Source: Brachionus plicatilis
Taxonomy: Eukaryota > Rotifera > Eurotatoria > Ploima > Brachionidae
DNA: 21,766 bases
Reading direction: 5' to 3'
NCBI GenBank assembly: GCA_010279815.1
Contig: QEOQ01000626.1
Location: 559,642 to 581,407, forward strand
Part shown: piece after piece, positions 1-11,089 of the stretch
How the letters are laid out: each line of letters begins with the position of its first letter
How positions within the stretch are numbered: the first letter of the stretch is position 1
Position numbers and translations under genes: made by a program
The notes under the pieces: generated by a model
What the model saw: only the letters and a program-made list of their open reading frames with translations
Databases searched by the model: none
Told to the model about the DNA's origin: nothing

Positions 1-2721
<2,721 letters not shown>

Positions 2722-2779
2722 ATTTTTTTAGAAGAAATTTTTTATTTTTCATTCGAACCTTACTTTTAATAATTAATCT

Positions 2780-2785
2780 AATAAA
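2780..2785 (+). promoter_or_regulatory. Polyadenylation signal AATAAA for TBCD
   Basis: A canonical AATAAA lies about 60 bp after the TBCD stop codon. In such AT-rich DNA the hexamer is common, so the assignment rests on position only. Confidence 0.5.
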
Positions 2786-3547
2786 ATATTTTTAAAATTT
2801 AAGTTGATTTTTTTCTCAAATGACCGGTGCAAATTTGACGCCTTTTTTTATACTCTATACTAGGGTTATGTTGTTTAATAAAATTAAAATAATAGATCAA
2901 AAAGAAAAGAAAAAAACAAATATTCGATTTAAAAAAAAAGGAAATTTGGTTTTTTAGAATCATAACAAAAAAAAAAGAATCTCTTAAATTTTTTTAAAAA
3001 TTAAATTTTATCACTAAAAACTTTTAAATTTTTTTAAATTGTCTCGAAAAGAAGCATTTCTGAGTGATCAGTTCAAGTCTTCTTCTTAAGTCTGTTTGAA
3101 TTTGACTGGCATGACTAAAAAGACATTCACTTGGAACTGAAGACGCTGTAATTCAAAAAAAGTGATACAAAACCTTAAAATACGTTTTAAAATTTTTGAT
3201 TTTTGATTTGATTTTTTTATGACTAAATGAAAAAGAATTTTTTAAAAGTTTATTTTACGATAAGATATCTTTTTTTAACTTTCAATTTTTGATTCAATAA
3301 ATTTGGTAAAAAAAAAAGTTGTGTATTAAATTTAAAATTATTTTGTAACTGATAAGAAAATCTAAAAATTATTACCAATATAATGAATAAAAAATATCAA
3401 CAACAAAAAAAAGGATAAAAACTAGAACCCTTTTTTATATTTTTTCTGTTCCTGATCTAAATTAATAAAAATAACACATAAAGAAGCTAAAAAAACCTAA
3501 TGGAACAAAATAGAGAACCAAATAAAGCCGAAATTAACCATTTATAT
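2786..3547. other. AT-rich intergenic DNA, no gene seen
   Basis: Long A and T runs with no convincing ORF or RNA gene. A less AT-rich patch at about 3045-3155 contains related words (GTTCAAGT / ACTTGGAAC and GTCTTC / GAAGAC) in inverted orientation, so it may be a decayed repeat. No function can be assigned. Confidence 0.5.
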
Positions 3548-4070
3548 TACCGCAAACTCGTTTATATTACCACTACTCTTGGAAAAATGTCAAAATTTGG
3601 GTTTATTCTATATGGAATTAATACCATCGAAGCCATGTTATAAAATTTTTTTATTTTTTTTAGAATAAACCTTGATTGTTGCTGTTTACTTGGAACCAGA
3701 GACACCACCAATATCTTCTTTCCAATCAGATAATGTTCAAATTAATCAGCAACCGGATTCAATCGATTTGTTTGTGCCAACACATTCGTATTATGTCCCC
3801 CCAAATAGTTTTAATCCGTCCATAGAAACCATTTTTTTTAATTTCGAATTTAACTACACAATTTTTTAATTTTATTCCAGAAGAAATTCGAAATTATTCT
3901 AAGAATAAGAGCAAACTTTTGCGCTTACTCTTAGTTTAAAGTCAGGAGTCAAAGTTTATTCTTAAAAAAAAATAAAAAATTTTATAACATGGCTCCGATG
4001 GTATTAGTTCCATATAGAATAAACCCAACTTTTTACATTATTCCAAGAGTTTGGTCACGAGATTACGGTA
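3548..4070. repeat. Foldback/MITE-like element with ~120-bp inverted arms
   Basis: The left arm (3548-3670) and the reverse complement of the right arm (3954-4070) match closely. Both begin TACCG, then carry CTCTTGGAA, GGGTTTATTCTATATGGAA, TAATACCATCG, GCCATGTTATAAAAT, a T-rich run and AGAATAAAC. Differences are scattered substitutions plus an extra ~11 bp in the left arm, where a TTTATATTACC unit occurs twice 20 bp apart. The 283-bp centre holds a short ORF and a further exact 12-bp inverted repeat (3840-3851 with 3884-3895). I see no clear target-site duplication, so the superfamily is unknown. A foldback or MITE-type element is the simplest reading; a local inverted duplication is the alternative. 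Confidence 0.8.
3672..3869 (+). other. Short ORF between the arms of the foldback element
   Basis: A 65-codon open frame that lacks an ATG at its start (first usable codon TTG). The first ~50 residues are not low-complexity (many Pro, Ser, Asn and Gln, no transmembrane segment), while the last ~12 are read from the AT-rich inverted-repeat DNA. A TTTATTCCAG just after it resembles a splice acceptor. It could be a captured gene fragment or a chance ORF, and I do not recognise the protein. Confidence 0.2.
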
Positions 4071-4242
4071 TTTTTTTATTTTTTTAATTTTTAAATGTAC
4101 CATTAAACAATCTTTGTACTTTATTGGTCTTTTCTTATTGTATCTGCATGCTTTTTTATGTTTATTTTTCTAATAAATTTAATTAAACCTGAAAATCGTC
4201 CTTAATTCTTTTTTTTCTAATTTTTGCTGAAATTTTTTTAAT

Positions 4243-4249
4243 AAAAAAA
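4243..4249 (-). terminator. RNA polymerase III oligo-T terminator of tRNA-Gly
   Basis: Seven consecutive T on the minus strand directly follow the discriminator base of the tRNA-Gly gene. Confidence 0.85.
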
Positions 4250-4320
4250 TGCACTGGCCGGGAATCGAACCCGGGCCGCCCGCGTGGCAGGCGAGCATTC
4301 TACCACTGAACCACCAGTGC
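4250..4320 (-). tRNA. trnG-GCC: tRNA-Gly (anticodon GCC)
   Basis: A complete 71-nt tRNA on the minus strand. The 7-bp acceptor stem is GCACTGG with CCAGTGC and the discriminator is A. The D arm contains GGTTCAGTGGTAGA, the anticodon loop is CTGCCAC (GCC reads plus-strand 4286-4288), and the T arm contains GGTTCGATTCC. It closely resembles animal tRNA-Gly(GCC) and has no intron. Intact A and B boxes plus the adjacent oligo-T stop suggest a functional gene. Confidence 0.98.
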
Positions 4321-4559
4321 TTTAATAGCACTTTTTTTTAAATAGAAATTTAATAATTACGGATATCTTCACTTAATTTTTTAAAGGTCTATAAATAAGT
4401 ATTAATAATTTCCAAATAAAATTTTTGAAAAAACATGCTTATTTCAAAAAGGATTGTTTATTTTTTAAGCTGCAGAATATTAATGGATTGGTTTTTTTCA
4501 AGTTTTTATCCAAATTAAAGAAAAATTATTATTTTTTGGTATAATCTAAATTTGAAATA

Positions 4560-4946
4560 ATGTGTCATGCTGTATTGGTTTATGGTTTCACTGCTCCAGA
4601 ACACACAAGAATCGATTTGGAGAATGTCGAAGGAATAGAAGAATTTGCTGGTAGCATACGCAAGGATTATGGATTTGATTTGATCTATGGTCTTCAAATT
4701 GATCTCAAATATTACAATAAAATTTCTTTTAAACACGTAGACATTTTAGCTGATTCATTGGGTCAAAAAGCAGATTATTATTTAGCTATTTGTGGTTCAT
4801 ATGATTTTTGTTCAGATGATAATGAAGACTTAGTATTTGAAGAACCAACAATTAAAAAAGCATCAGAAGCTTTAGAAGAGTTTAAAGTTGATATGGAAAA
4901 AAACAACCCCGAACTTTTTGAAAAATTTAAATACTATTTGAATTAA
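4560..4946 (+). CDS. Uncharacterised single-exon acidic protein, 128 aa
   Basis: Intact ATG-to-TAA frame with protein-like composition clearly unlike its AT-rich surroundings. I do not recognise the family. The N terminus (MCHAVLVYGF) looks like a buried beta-strand; a strand/helix mix follows, with a second hydrophobic strand YYLAICGSYDF near residues 78-88. The C-terminal third (from about residue 90) is acidic and predicted helical, rich in Glu, Lys and Phe. There is no signal peptide or transmembrane segment, so it is probably a small soluble alpha/beta protein. It lies between two minus-strand tRNA genes, has no intron, and an AATAAA follows 32 bp after the stop. Lack of an intron could mean a short native gene, a retrocopy or an acquired gene; the sequence alone cannot decide. 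Confidence 0.7.
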   Translation: MCHAVLVYGFTAPEHTRIDLENVEGIEEFAGSIRKDYGFDLIYGLQIDLKYYNKISFKHVDILADSLGQKADYYLAICGSYDFCSDDNEDLVFEEPTIKKASEALEEFKVDMEKNNPELFEKFKYYLN

Positions 4947-4977
4947 AACACTATTATGTCTTAATTTTTTTTATTTT

Positions 4978-4983
4978 AATAAA
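4978..4983 (+). promoter_or_regulatory. Polyadenylation signal AATAAA after the orphan gene
   Basis: AATAAA 32 bp downstream of the stop codon of the 128-codon gene, a normal spacing for a compact 3' UTR. Confidence 0.5.
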
Positions 4984-5088
4984 GAGTAAACATATTTAAA
5001 TAAATTTTTTTAAACTATTGATCTAAATAGAAAAAATACTTCTAGAACATTTTACTGAAAATCTCAGTTTTATTTTTAAAACTGACTG

Positions 5089-5094
5089 AAAAAA
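5089..5094 (-). terminator. RNA polymerase III oligo-T terminator of tRNA-Phe
   Basis: Six T on the minus strand, one base after the tRNA-Phe discriminator. Confidence 0.8.
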
Positions 5095-5095
5095 G

Positions 5096-5168
5096 TGCCG
5101 AAACTCGGGATCGAACCAAGGACCTTTAGATCTTCAGTCTAACGCTCTCCCAACTGAGCTATTTCGGC
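5096..5168 (-). tRNA. trnF-GAA: tRNA-Phe (anticodon GAA)
   Basis: A 73-nt tRNA on the minus strand. The acceptor stem is GCCGAAA with TTTCGGC and the discriminator is A. The D arm contains TAGCTCAGTTGGGAGAGC, the anticodon loop is CTGAAGA (GAA reads plus-strand 5133-5135), and the T arm contains GGTTCGATCCC. The T stem keeps pairing with one G-U. It matches the animal tRNA-Phe layout, intronless, and is probably functional. Confidence 0.98.
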
Positions 5169-8100
5169 TTGGTTAATTTAAATCAATTAAAATTTAATTT
5201 AAAAATTAATAATTAATAATCGAAAATAATAAGACCTTTGTTGATATTTTAGTAAATAACTTATTTCCATCAAATTTAAAATTTTTATTTATCAAAAAAA
5301 AATTTCCTAAAAACCTTAACAAACTCATAATGTTTGGATCATATTTTGATCATATGACTAGACTTAAAGTGCTTTTAGTTTAATGTAAGAAATTTTTAAT
5401 AATAATTAAATAAAATTAAAAATTTAATGTTTTATTTAATTTTTTAGGGACTTTATAATTATGCAGTCAAAAAAGAAACTTTATAATTGCAAAGTAAAAA
5501 AATTAAAAAAAATTTTAAAAAACGAATCTACTAATTTTCCTAAATCAACTATTTCAATCTAAACAAGAACAGAATATTTCTTATAAGACTTATAACAATA
5601 AATCTTGTTCGAATTCATGGAGCCGTGTTTGAAGAATGATTTATTTTTAAAAAAGAAAAAGTGATAATTAAATTTGTAAACATTACTTGTAAATCAAAAG
5701 GATAATTTTAATTAAAAAAATTTAGTAGTTTAATTCAGAGACTCTGTAATTGAAGACAAAAAAATATATGAATTTTTTTTTTCAAGGAAGTTGAAAAAAA
5801 ATATTGTAAAACTTTAATTTTTCTTTGTTTGTAACCAATTTAGTTTTACTTCAAATATTAATGATATATTCTTTAGAATAAACGAAAAAAGAGTCTTTAT
5901 CTTCGAATTAAGTTGTTTATTTTTATTTTCAAGGCTTGAAATTGAATAAAAGAGAACTCAATTTTTATTTTTGAAATATTTTAAGTTTGATTAAAAAAGA
6001 TACATTTTTTAATAAAAAATACTTGAATTAATTTTTGATCAAGTTTTATTATTTAAATGAAAAAGTCTGTGGATTTTTTAAAATTGACATAAAAATTAAA
6101 AAATTGTCAAACTTATATTGATCAGCAAAATTATTAAAAATAATTAAAAATATATTCTAAAATTAATTTAAAAATATAGATTTTAAAAATTAATAGATTA
6201 AAAATATAAGCTTTTGAAAATCAAGAAATATTAATTCAATTATTAAATACCAAAAGGCAGCACTTCTAGTTAGAGTCTTCCATTAAGAATAACTTGGACT
6301 ACCGAAGAGAAAAATATTTTCAAAAATGCTAACTCTTTTATTATCTAAAGAAGCTATTTAATAATTTAAATAATAAAAGCTTTTTAAAAATCAAGTTGAA
6401 TAATTTAGTTCATAAGATCGCAATCAACTATTTATTTTACAATTGAAGAGAACTAAAATGCTTAAATTCCGCACCGGAAACATTTATTTTAGAAAATGAC
6501 AATAATTACTATTTGAATTATATTTTTTTTATTAGATAAAAATCACAAATTGCATCAGTAATTGCTAAGTTTGTTTACTTTTGCTTAATTTAAGGACTAG
6601 AAAAAATTTAATATTTTTATCTCTAAGTGAAAAACTTGTACTAAAAAAAGTGCCAAATATTTGCGGTAAGCATTTTTCAAAAGTCACATAGCGGAATAAT
6701 TATAAGACTTGAAATGTTTTTTTTCTCTTTTTTAACATATTCAATTAAGCCTTTAGAATTAATATTCAAGACTGCATACTTTCCGATCAAATAAAGATGT
6801 CAATAAAAATAAATTAAATAATTTTTCTGAAAAAAAAACTCTTTAACTATTGCTAATGCTCACACCCGTTGATCCAAAAGACTTCCAATTCTGATTAAGA
6901 AAAGTTTTTTTAATCAGAATTGGAAAAATTCAATGATGTATTGATTATTATTTTTTCTGCTAATTTTAAGTCATCATCGAAACGCATCTTAATGGCTCAA
7001 GAATGCTAATACTAAAAATACATGAAGGGTTCCGTATGCAACTCAAATTCCCCGAAGATTATTTAATTAATTTAAGTTTTAATTAAACTTTTAGACTAAT
7101 ATGACTTGGGATAAACCATTCCAATGCTTTCAATTAACTTGTTTGAGTATTATTTTAATTTTATTAAATCAATTAGGTAACGGGACTAGTTCTAAGTTTA
7201 GACTCCAATTAAAGCTTGTGTGATCTTTTAATTTTTTTTTTCAATAAAAAATTAATCTCAAAGATCCATAAAGATAAAAGTTTAATAAATATTTAAATGC
7301 CTAATAACAATTTTATTTTAAAGTCAAAATCAATTGTTCAAACAGAAATTACATCAGCAATTTTGTCAAAATTTGCTTAATTCATTTATGACAATTTTGT
7401 TGATGCTGTTGAGAAATGATGCATTTATCATAGAGCTAAAATAGATCGATTCTGATTTTATTAATTTTTTTCTTTTGCCAAGTAAAAGATTTTTTGGTGG
7501 CGGTATTTTCTCTTAAATGTTTTAAATCATCCAATTTCCTTTCAGATTTTGCATAAATAATTTATTGACAATTTTTTTTGCTCAAAATGCTTTTAAGTTT
7601 TGGTTTATTAAAAAAAAGTCATCGCGGAAATAACTTAATGTTTAATATATTGTCTCAGTAAATGCGTTAGTTACGTTCGGTTTGACTCTGAACAACTAAA
7701 GAAAACTTGAGTTAAAAATTGAATAAATTTTTTTCTTGTAATTTATGAGGCAATTTTTAATTTTATCATATTACAGTCTATAAATAAAGATAAAAATAAA
7801 TTATTTTTTTCTGGTATTTAAATGACTCTTTTTTCACACAATAAATTTTTGGATCTATTTTACTCATAAGGCTGATTTAAAACGATATTTGAACATATTA
7901 CATTTCAAATCAACTAAATAAAATCAATTTAATTTTGTTTAGTGATATTTGAGAATAATATAATTTCAATTTAATTAATTTATATTCACAGAAACAAAGT
8001 CCTTTTAATTTTTTATCAGTTTTAAAATAAGATTTAAAATCGTTGAAAATTTTTTCTAATAATTTAATTCTTTTGCGCAGTAGAAGCAGGTAGTCGACAA

Positions 8101-8210
8101 AATCAATTAAAATCATATCAGAAATTAAAAGGGGCTCAATAAAGCTAGATTATGATTGTTTATCAAACAAATTAAATCTCCGAAGAACAGATATATATTT
8201 TGATGAAATA
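5169..8210. other. 3-kb AT-rich intergenic region without a recognisable gene
   Basis: No ORF here has protein-like composition. A 68-codon minus-strand frame at 7910-8116 is Lys/Leu/Ile-rich and reads as translated AT-rich DNA. Notable structures are the perfect 16-bp inverted repeat at 6883-6925 and an imperfect inverted repeat at about 7349-7405 (CATCAGCAATTTTGTCA facing TGACAATTTTGTTGATG). The last few hundred bases should hold the promoter and 5' UTR of the calcium-sensor gene, but no core promoter element stands out. Confidence 0.55.
6883..6925. repeat. Perfect 16-bp inverted repeat (hairpin)
   Basis: TTCCAATTCTGATTAA at 6883-6898 faces its exact reverse complement at 6910-6925 across an 11-nt A/G/T spacer. 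It could be a hairpin, a remnant of a small element, or a byproduct of template switching. Confidence 0.8.
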
Positions 8211-8948
8211 ATGGGTTGTTTTGGCAGCACTCAAAAATTACCCAAAGCCGATCTTCAATTTTTGATCGAGAACACCGAATTTACCAAGCAGCAAATTGAA
8301 ATTTGGTACTCTGGCTTCATAGTCGACTGTCCGTCAGGTGAATTGTCCAAGTCAAAGTTTATCGAAGTCTATCAGCAATTGTTTCCACAAGGAAATGCAC
8401 AAAAATTTTGCACGCACATCTTTCGCACATTTGATGTGGACAACAGTGGTAAAATAGACTTTAAGTAAAATGGGAAAAAATATATGAGAAAATTTTAAAT
8501 TAAACTTTATTTTTGTTTTTTTTCTAGAGAATTTTTGATGGCTATAAACATAACAGCTAAAGGAGACCCGGAAAAGAAGCTAAAATGGGCCTTTAAAATG
8601 TATGACGTCGATGGAAACGGAGAAATAGATAAGAATGAAATGCTGCAGATAATTCAGTCAATATATGATTTGATCGGAATCAACTCAAAACAAGCTGAAA
8701 GTCAAAACGGATCCTTGATAAACTCAGTGAATGGCGCTGAAAAAAAATCCCCGAACGGGAATGGACACAAGGCCAGCAATTTGAAGGATCTGCCTGCAGA
8801 GAACCCGGTCGTGAGGACCGAGCAGATTTTTCAAAAAATGGATCTAGACAAAAATGGAGTCATATCGGAGCAAGAATTTATAAATGGATGCTTACAAGAT
8901 AAATTTTTGTACCAAATGCTCACCGCAGATTACAGTGACAGTTTTTGA
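8211..8948 (+). CDS. Neuronal calcium sensor / hippocalcin-like EF-hand protein, two exons
   Basis: Exons are 8211-8464 and 8528-8948 with a 63-bp GT-AG intron; the join splits an AAA codon and gives GKIDFK-EFLMA. The protein is 224 aa. It begins MGCFGS, an N-myristoylation type start with Cys3 available for acylation, so membrane attachment is likely. EF1 is degenerate, with the family CPSG motif at residues 40-43. EF2 (75-86, [12 protein letters not shown]), EF3 (111-122, [12 protein letters not shown]) and EF4 (190-201, [12 protein letters not shown]) have complete calcium ligands. LKWAFKMYD and [10 protein letters not shown] are typical of the hippocalcin, neurocalcin and frequenin branch. 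Usual length is about 190 aa; the extra ~31 residues lie between EF3 and EF4 (about 136-176) and are rich in Asn, Ser, Gly and Lys. Role by family: a calcium-switched regulator of membrane targets such as kinases, channels or cyclases. The exact paralogue is not resolved. Confidence 0.94.
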
Positions 8949-9137
8949 CCGATTTGAAGCCAAAAATTTGACTTGAGTCGAATTTTTTGTTCACTGAATA
9001 ATGCCAAATTATTTGAGATGAATTGATTTGATTGTAAACTACCAATTTTTATGTGTTACAATATTTTTTTAAATTAATATTATTTTTTATATACTCAAGC
9101 AACATGTAACATTATTATAATTATTACTATTAATTTT

Positions 9138-9143
9138 AATAAA
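9138..9143 (+). promoter_or_regulatory. Polyadenylation signal AATAAA for the calcium-sensor gene
   Basis: AATAAA about 190 bp after the stop codon. It is the first plausible hexamer there; position is the only support. Confidence 0.4.
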
Positions 9144-9411
9144 AGTAGTTTTTGATATAATTTAAAATTTTTTTAAAAAATCATATTGTATTACTTTGAT
9201 TCAAATTCACAAGGAAAATCAAACAAAAATATAAAATTTTAGACAAATAAGAAATCAAAAAATTATTTAAAATAGTTTCTGATTAAAAATTAAAAATTTT
9301 TTATCTTAAAAAATATGCAAACTTATAGATGATTAATTAATCCTCAATCGTAAAGTAAAGATTACAATATGAAATTGTAATGGAATCAAGAAAGAAAAAT
9401 AAAAAAAAAAG

Positions 9412-9448
9412 AAAAAAATTCTACTCTCGGCGAGAGTAGAATTTTTTT
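9412..9448. repeat. Perfect 37-nt palindrome
   Basis: An 18-nt arm (seven A, then TTCTACTCTCG) at 9412-9429 is followed by one G and then its exact reverse complement at 9431-9448. Read as RNA it would be a stable stem ending in a T tract. It sits ~25 bp upstream of the GGCGCC start shared by the two dispersed repeat copies. Confidence 0.9.
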
Positions 9449-9780
9449 TCATTTATTTTCTGTTTTTTTTTGTGGCGCCACGAAGCGATCATAAGAATCA
9501 TTATAAAAGCATTCACAATTTTCATTTGGATTTAAAGTGTTGGCCATCCCTGAACTTTTTATAGCATTAAAATAAAATAAAATAATGATTTTATAATGAT
9601 TTTAAACTGATTGGGTGTAAAATTATTCAAAAAAAATATTAACAACACCTTTAGTAAAATTAAAAATAGATCGCATTATACTAAGGTATAAGATATTCAA
9701 TAGTTAAAATTGACTTGATATTTTAGATAATTTTTCGTAAGCATTTTCCATGATTAATCAAAATTTTTTTAAATATTTTG
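9412..9780. repeat. Dispersed repeat family, copy A
   Basis: Collinear with copy B at 14551-14995 in the same orientation. Shared blocks in order: an A run then TCTAYTCTYGG; GGCGCCAYGAARCGATCA; CACAATTTTCATTTG; AAAGTGYTGG; TTTTTATA; TTTTAAACTGATTGGG; TTAACAACACCTTT-GTAAAATTA; AAGGTWTAAGATAT; AATAG; TTTTTCG. No coding frame spans it. It has neither a recognisable transposase nor an obvious tRNA-derived head. The family could be a non-autonomous mobile element; a conserved non-coding RNA or control element is less likely. Boundaries are approximate. Confidence 0.8.
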
Positions 9781-10476
9781 TTTTGTAGTTAATTTTTCAA
9801 AAAATTTTTAATAAAAAAAAGACAATCCTTTTAAAATTCAATATAATAATATTATCCAAAAATTAAATTAGCACTTTAACAATAATAAAGATCCTAATTG
9901 ATTTCAAAGTGGTCAAATTTTAATTTCAGCCTTGAATTGAGTAATGAAAAATAATTAGAGGGAGACTTATTTGATAAAAAAAAACAATTTTTTTTATTTG
10001 AAATTAAGGCTTTTTAAATAAATCGATATTAAATTTAATTGATCATATTAATGTAGGCATTTTAAAATAAAACAAAAAAGAGCTAAAAATAAAATTAAAA
10101 GAAAAAGAAATAAAATATATAAAAGAAATAAAATTTTTTAATGGTTTTTAAATTAAAAATTAATAATTTATATTTATTTTTTAATTTAACAATAAAATGT
10201 TGGCCTATTTAAAGCAAATAAATATCATCATTGTTTATTTGTTTTCTGTACCGAGCTAATGCTCCTTCAGATTAAAAAAAAATTTAAACAAAATAAAGTT
10301 AAATAAGATAACTTAAAAATAAAAAAAATAAGTAAAAATATAGAAAAAATAAAAAATGTTAAAATAGAAGAAAATTAAAATTAGATATATGGAAAAAGAG
10401 AATTACAGATACACAATTTTAAATGTTCAATTGTTCAGGAAAAAAAGAAGAAATAGTTAGGTAGCAATTACACAGT
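9781..10476. other. AT-rich intergenic DNA, nothing assigned
   Basis: A- and T-run dominated sequence without an ORF. Around 10233-10262 a word block (TTTATTTGTTTTCTG then ACCGAGCTAA) resembles one at 17630-17660 (TTTATTTGTTTATCGG then ACCGAGCTAA) and may mark another small dispersed repeat. Confidence 0.45.
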
Positions 10477-10511
10477 GGTTTCGGGTATTCAAGGTATCTT
10501 GATTCGAAACC
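10477..10511. repeat. Nested hairpin with a B-box-like arm
   Basis: GGTTTCG (10477-10483) pairs with CGAAACC (10505-10511), and inside it TCAAG (10489-10493) pairs with CTTGA (10498-10502) around a GTAT loop. The 3' arm, GATTCGAAACC, resembles a pol III B box, and TTACACAGTGG at 10468-10478 weakly resembles an A box. It could be the head of a decayed tRNA-derived element; the support is weak. Confidence 0.45.
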
Positions 10512-10870
10512 GGCTTTATATTCTTCAACCAGTTTGAGAACTAATGGAACATAGTTACTTAGACCAGTCCAATCATGTTATCTATCAGAAAATATGTAGA
10601 ACATTAATAAATACATTAGCTAAAGCAATTGAGTATTTCTGTGATGAAAAAAATTCTAAAATCTTCAACACAATATCAGATGCAGAAAAAATGTTCAGCA
10701 AAAATCATGCAAAAATACTTTGAAATACTTAGACACACAGCCAAAAGAGTATGGAGATTTTATTTTTGAGTGGCAAAGCTGAAGTTAATAAGTGAAGTGA
10801 ATAGCGCCGAGGGATGTGAGCTGCAATGCGTATGATTTGGACACTATTTAAAAGGATCTGAAGCGCCATT
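10512..10870 (+). other. Less AT-rich patch with a 59-codon ORF, possible mobile-element relic
   Basis: This stretch is visibly less AT-rich than its flanks. An ATG-started frame at 10544-10723 encodes 59 residues of mixed, protein-like composition (segments such as LAKAIEYFCDEK and ISDAEKMF). After its stop, other frames stay briefly open and then break. I do not recognise the protein. A decayed gene or transposon fragment is a reasonable reading, and chance is not excluded. Confidence 0.25.
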
Positions 10871-11089
10871 TTATTTAGCGTGGTTTGGATTTTTTTAAGA
10901 AATTAAATTTTTTTTCGAGAATAAATTATTTTTTGATTTTGAAAAAAGTTGAAAACAGTAAATCTTTTTTTAGAACATTGATTAATATTTACTTAAATTG
11001 ACTTACTTTTAAATTATTCGTCGTAAAACCTGTATAAAAGCCTAAACGCTTTTTGCCAAAAAATAAAATCCCTAATAAAAGCTGAATAA

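Noticed and set aside
6546..7400. Similar words AAATTRCATCAGYAATT at about 6546 and 7346
   Set aside because: The shared stretch is only about 17 bp with ambiguity and the flanks do not align, so I cannot claim a repeat.
7910..8116. 68-codon minus-strand ORF upstream of the calcium-sensor gene
   Set aside because: Its composition is almost entirely Lys, Leu, Ile, Phe and Tyr as expected from translated AT-rich DNA; no motif and no supporting context.
8190..8203. ATATATATTTT just before the calcium-sensor start as a TATA box
   Set aside because: It lies under 20 bp from the ATG, leaving no room for a normal transcription start, and such words are common in this background.
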